Origin: Bryobacterales bacterium
GTDB lineage: Bacteria > Acidobacteriota > Terriglobia > Bryobacterales > Bryobacteraceae
Direction: 5' to 3'
DNA length: 8,037 nt
Assembly: GCA_003132865.1 (NCBI GenBank)
Contig: PKYZ01000109.1
Coordinates: 1-8,037, forward strand
The notes beneath the pieces were generated by a model. The model saw only the letters and a list, made by a program, of their open reading frames with translations. It had not been told where the DNA came from and searched no databases. Shown here piece after piece: positions 6,020 to 8,037 of this stretch. How positions within the stretch are numbered: position 1 is the first letter of the stretch; each line of letters starts with the position of its first letter. A program made the translations under genes and the position numbers.

Positions 6020-8002
6020 ATGCAACCCACACGATTTGCTTTGCAACGAATTCTCCTGATGGCGGGCATTGCCGCCTGCGCTCCACGCATGGCTTCCGCG
6101 CAGCCGCCGCAAGGGCCGGCGCAACTCGCCGAAGCGCGAAAGGCGTTGGAGGACGAGATGGAGTCGGTGGCGATTGTCGAGCGCAAGGTGATGGTGCCTA
6201 TGCGCGACGGCAAGCGCATGGCCGCCGACATCTACCGTCCGAAGGACACTTCGAAGAAGTATCCGGCCATCTTTGTGCGCACGCCGTACAACTTCAACTA
6301 TTGGGATGTGAGAAACGGCGCGCCGGCCGATATGAAGACGCCTTTGGAGGCCGTCAAGCGCGGCTACGCATTCGTCGAGATGAATGAGCGCGGGCACTTC
6401 TTCTCCGAGGGAAGCTACGATATTCTGGGCCCGCCGCTGACGGACGGTTACGACGCCATTACCTGGATGTCGTCGCAACCCTGGTCCAACGGCAAGGTGG
6501 GCACTATCGGGTGCTCGTCGACGGCCGAATGGCAACTGGGCGTCGCGGCGCAGGGGAATCCGGCATTTGCGGCTATGATCCCGCAGGGCTTCGGCGCAGG
6601 CGTGGGGCGCGTGGGGCCGTATTACGAGCAGGGCAACTGGTATCGCGGGGGAGCGGTGCAGATGCTGTTCATCACCTGGCTCTATGGAGAGCAGAACCAG
6701 GTGCGGCCGATGTTTCCGCCCAACACACCGGCGGAAGATCTGGTGCGCGCGGCGAAGTCGTTCGATCTGGCGCAGCAGTTGCCGCCGGTGGACTGGTCGA
6801 AGGCGCTGCAGCACCTTCCGGAGATGGACATTATCAAGGCGGTTGACGGACCGCACGGCATCTTCGCCGACCGGGAGGAAGTCTCCAGCGGCGGGGCGAT
6901 GATCAAGCGGACTCCGAACGATCCGGCATGGTATCGCGGCGGGCTGTGGCACGACGACAAGACCATCAACGTGCCGGGATTCTGGTTCATGTCCTGGTAC
7001 GACGTATCGGTGGGGCCGAACCTGGCCGCTTATAACTATGTCCGCAGGACGGCGAAGCCGGAGATCGCCAATCAACAATATGCCGTGATTGCGCCGACGC
7101 TGCACTGTTCGTACAAGCGGGCGACGGAGCACACCGTGGTCGGCGAGCGGGACATGGGCGACGCGCGTCTGGACTATGACGCCCTCACCTATGGGTGGTT
7201 CGATCATTTCCTGAAGGGAGAAGACAACCACTTTCTGGAGAAGACGCCCAAAGTGCGCTACTTCACCATGGGGCTGAACAAGTGGCAGACGTCGGACACA
7301 TGGCCGCCGACGGGGGCGCAGCCGATGACCTTGTTTCTGGCGAGCGGCGGGAAGGCGAACAGCTTGTATGGCGATGGCGCGCTGGCTGCCGCGGCACCCG
7401 AGGCGGACTCGCCCGACGGATTCGTATACGATCCCACGAATCCGGTGCCATCTTACGGGGGCAACGTCTGCTGCACCGGTAATGCAGTATCGGGCGGCGC
7501 TTTCGATCAACGCAAGATGGAAGCGCGGGCCGATATTCTGGTCTACACTTCGGAGCCGCTGAAAGAAGGAGTCGAAGTGAGCGGCCCCATGGAAGCGACG
7601 CTGTACGTATCGTCGGACGCGAAGGACACGGATTTCACCGTGAAGGCGATCGACGTCTATCCGGACGGTACGGCCTACAACCTGGACGAGACGATTCAGC
7701 GCGTTCGCTATCGCGAGGGGTACGAGAAGCCGCCGGTGTGGATGGAGCCGGGCAAGGTGTACAAGGTGACGCTGCAGCCCATGACCACGAGCAACTACTT
7801 CGCGGCCGAGCATAGGATTCGGATCGAGGTATCCAGCAGTAATTTTCCGCGCTTCGACCGGAATTTCAATACCGGCGGCAATACTTACGACGAGGTCAAG
7901 GGTGTGGTGGCGCATAACGTGGTGCGTCATTCGAAGGAGCATCCGTCGCAGATCACGCTGACGGTGGTCAGGCGTCCTTCGGCCGCCGGGGGCGAGCGAT
8001 AG
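6020..8002 (+). CDS. Exported S15/CocE-NonD family alpha/beta hydrolase
   Basis: This 660-residue protein has a basic start and hydrophobic segment (about 5-20). It is then cut either by signal peptidase I after Ala-Ser-Ala27 or, as a lipoprotein, before Cys20 (Ile-Ala-Ala-Cys fits a lipobox). Residues 53-400 form the alpha/beta hydrolase domain of the X-Pro dipeptidyl-peptidase (S15), CocE and acyl-amino ester hydrolase family: [16 protein letters not shown] (59-74), RTPY with Tyr90 at the CocE oxyanion-hole place, GCSS with nucleophile Ser166, WYD with Asp328, and LHCSY with His362. Residues about 500-650 form the C-terminal jelly-roll domain ([19 protein letters not shown] at 521-539, [11 protein letters not shown] at 609-619). 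The family hydrolyses esters, beta-lactam side-chain amides or Xaa-Pro peptides; the substrate here is unknown. The helical cap is about residues 185-310. A Cys-Cys pair (484-485) sits in the link to the jelly roll. The ATG lies 12 bp after the DDAH stop and lacks a ribosome site; the signal sequence supports this start. Confidence 0.9.
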   Translation: MQPTRFALQRILLMAGIAACAPRMASAQPPQGPAQLAEARKALEDEMESVAIVERKVMVPMRDGKRMAADIYRPKDTSKKYPAIFVRTPYNFNYWDVRNGAPADMKTPLEAVKRGYAFVEMNERGHFFSEGSYDILGPPLTDGYDAITWMSSQPWSNGKVGTIGCSSTAEWQLGVAAQGNPAFAAMIPQGFGAGVGRVGPYYEQGNWYRGGAVQMLFITWLYGEQNQVRPMFPPNTPAEDLVRAAKSFDLAQQLPPVDWSKALQHLPEMDIIKAVDGPHGIFADREEVSSGGAMIKRTPNDPAWYRGGLWHDDKTINVPGFWFMSWYDVSVGPNLAAYNYVRRTAKPEIANQQYAVIAPTLHCSYKRATEHTVVGERDMGDARLDYDALTYGWFDHFLKGEDNHFLEKTPKVRYFTMGLNKWQTSDTWPPTGAQPMTLFLASGGKANSLYGDGALAAAAPEADSPDGFVYDPTNPVPSYGGNVCCTGNAVSGGAFDQRKMEARADILVYTSEPLKEGVEVSGPMEATLYVSSDAKDTDFTVKAIDVYPDGTAYNLDETIQRVRYREGYEKPPVWMEPGKVYKVTLQPMTTSNYFAAEHRIRIEVSSSNFPRFDRNFNTGGNTYDEVKGVVAHNVVRHSKEHPSQITLTVVRRPSAAGGER

Positions 8003-8008
8003 CTCGCC
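7991..8008 (+). terminator. Perfect hairpin over the hydrolase stop codon, possible terminator
   Basis: GGCGAGC (7991-7997) and GCTCGCC (8002-8008) form a perfect 7-bp GC-rich stem with a 4-nt loop GATA. The TAG stop codon (8000-8002) lies in the loop and first base of the right arm. No T-run follows, so this is not a classic intrinsic terminator; it may stabilise the 3' end or act with Rho. Confidence 0.35.
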
Positions 8009-8037
8009 GTGGCTGGTGGTTAGTGGCTGGTGGCTGG
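8009..8037. repeat. Short tandem repeat, 7-bp period, running off the right edge
   Basis: Four copies of GTGGCTG follow one another (8009, 8016, 8023 and 8030), the second changed to GTGGTTA, and a further G begins another unit at the window end. The array starts directly after the hairpin at the end of the hydrolase gene. Similar TGGCTGGTGG-type arrays are, from general knowledge, frequent between genes in some Acidobacteria. Total length is unknown because it continues beyond the window. Confidence 0.75.

Noticed and set aside
4907..7942. A 1011-residue open frame on the minus strand
   Set aside because: It lies antisense to the end of the permease, all of DDAH and most of the hydrolase, which have clear family motifs. 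Its product is rich in Arg and His with no domain; the lack of stops follows from codon use in the sense genes.

Overview
The window is moderately GC-rich bacterial DNA (about 60% GC by eye). It carries three complete plus-strand genes, one plus-strand gene cut off by the left edge, and what looks like a small broken minus-strand gene in the longest gap. A very large secreted protein with fibronectin type III repeats, a secreted S15/CocE-type hydrolase and GTGGCTG-like short tandem repeats together suggest a soil Acidobacteriota member, perhaps Bryobacterales or Solibacter-like. That placement is inference: there is no rRNA or other marker gene here.

Left third (3-3122): the C-terminal part of a large, probably exported protein. 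A TIM-barrel glycoside-hydrolase-like domain (with an Asn-Glu-Pro motif) is followed by seven fibronectin type III (FN3) domains. The last four FN3 domains are near-identical tandem copies of 95-96 residues. The residue at the expected nucleophile position of the barrel is Gln, not Glu. A possible intrinsic terminator lies about 175 bp downstream.

Gap (3123-3891): no intact convincing gene. At 3576-3742 on the minus strand, two overlapping reading frames join into a 55-residue two-helix membrane protein if one base is restored in a C-run, so I call it a frameshifted small gene.

Right part (3892-8002): an APC-superfamily amino-acid permease, then 10 bp later a dimethylarginine dimethylaminohydrolase (DDAH) with its catalytic residues in place, then 12 bp later an exported S15/CocE-NonD family alpha/beta hydrolase. 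The permease and DDAH look like one transcription unit that could import methylated arginines and convert them to citrulline plus a methylamine. The hydrolase may be co-transcribed, but a perfect TATAAT overlapping the DDAH stop codon suggests a promoter of its own with a very short leader. Its stop codon sits in a perfect 7-bp hairpin, and the window ends in a 7-bp-period tandem repeat.
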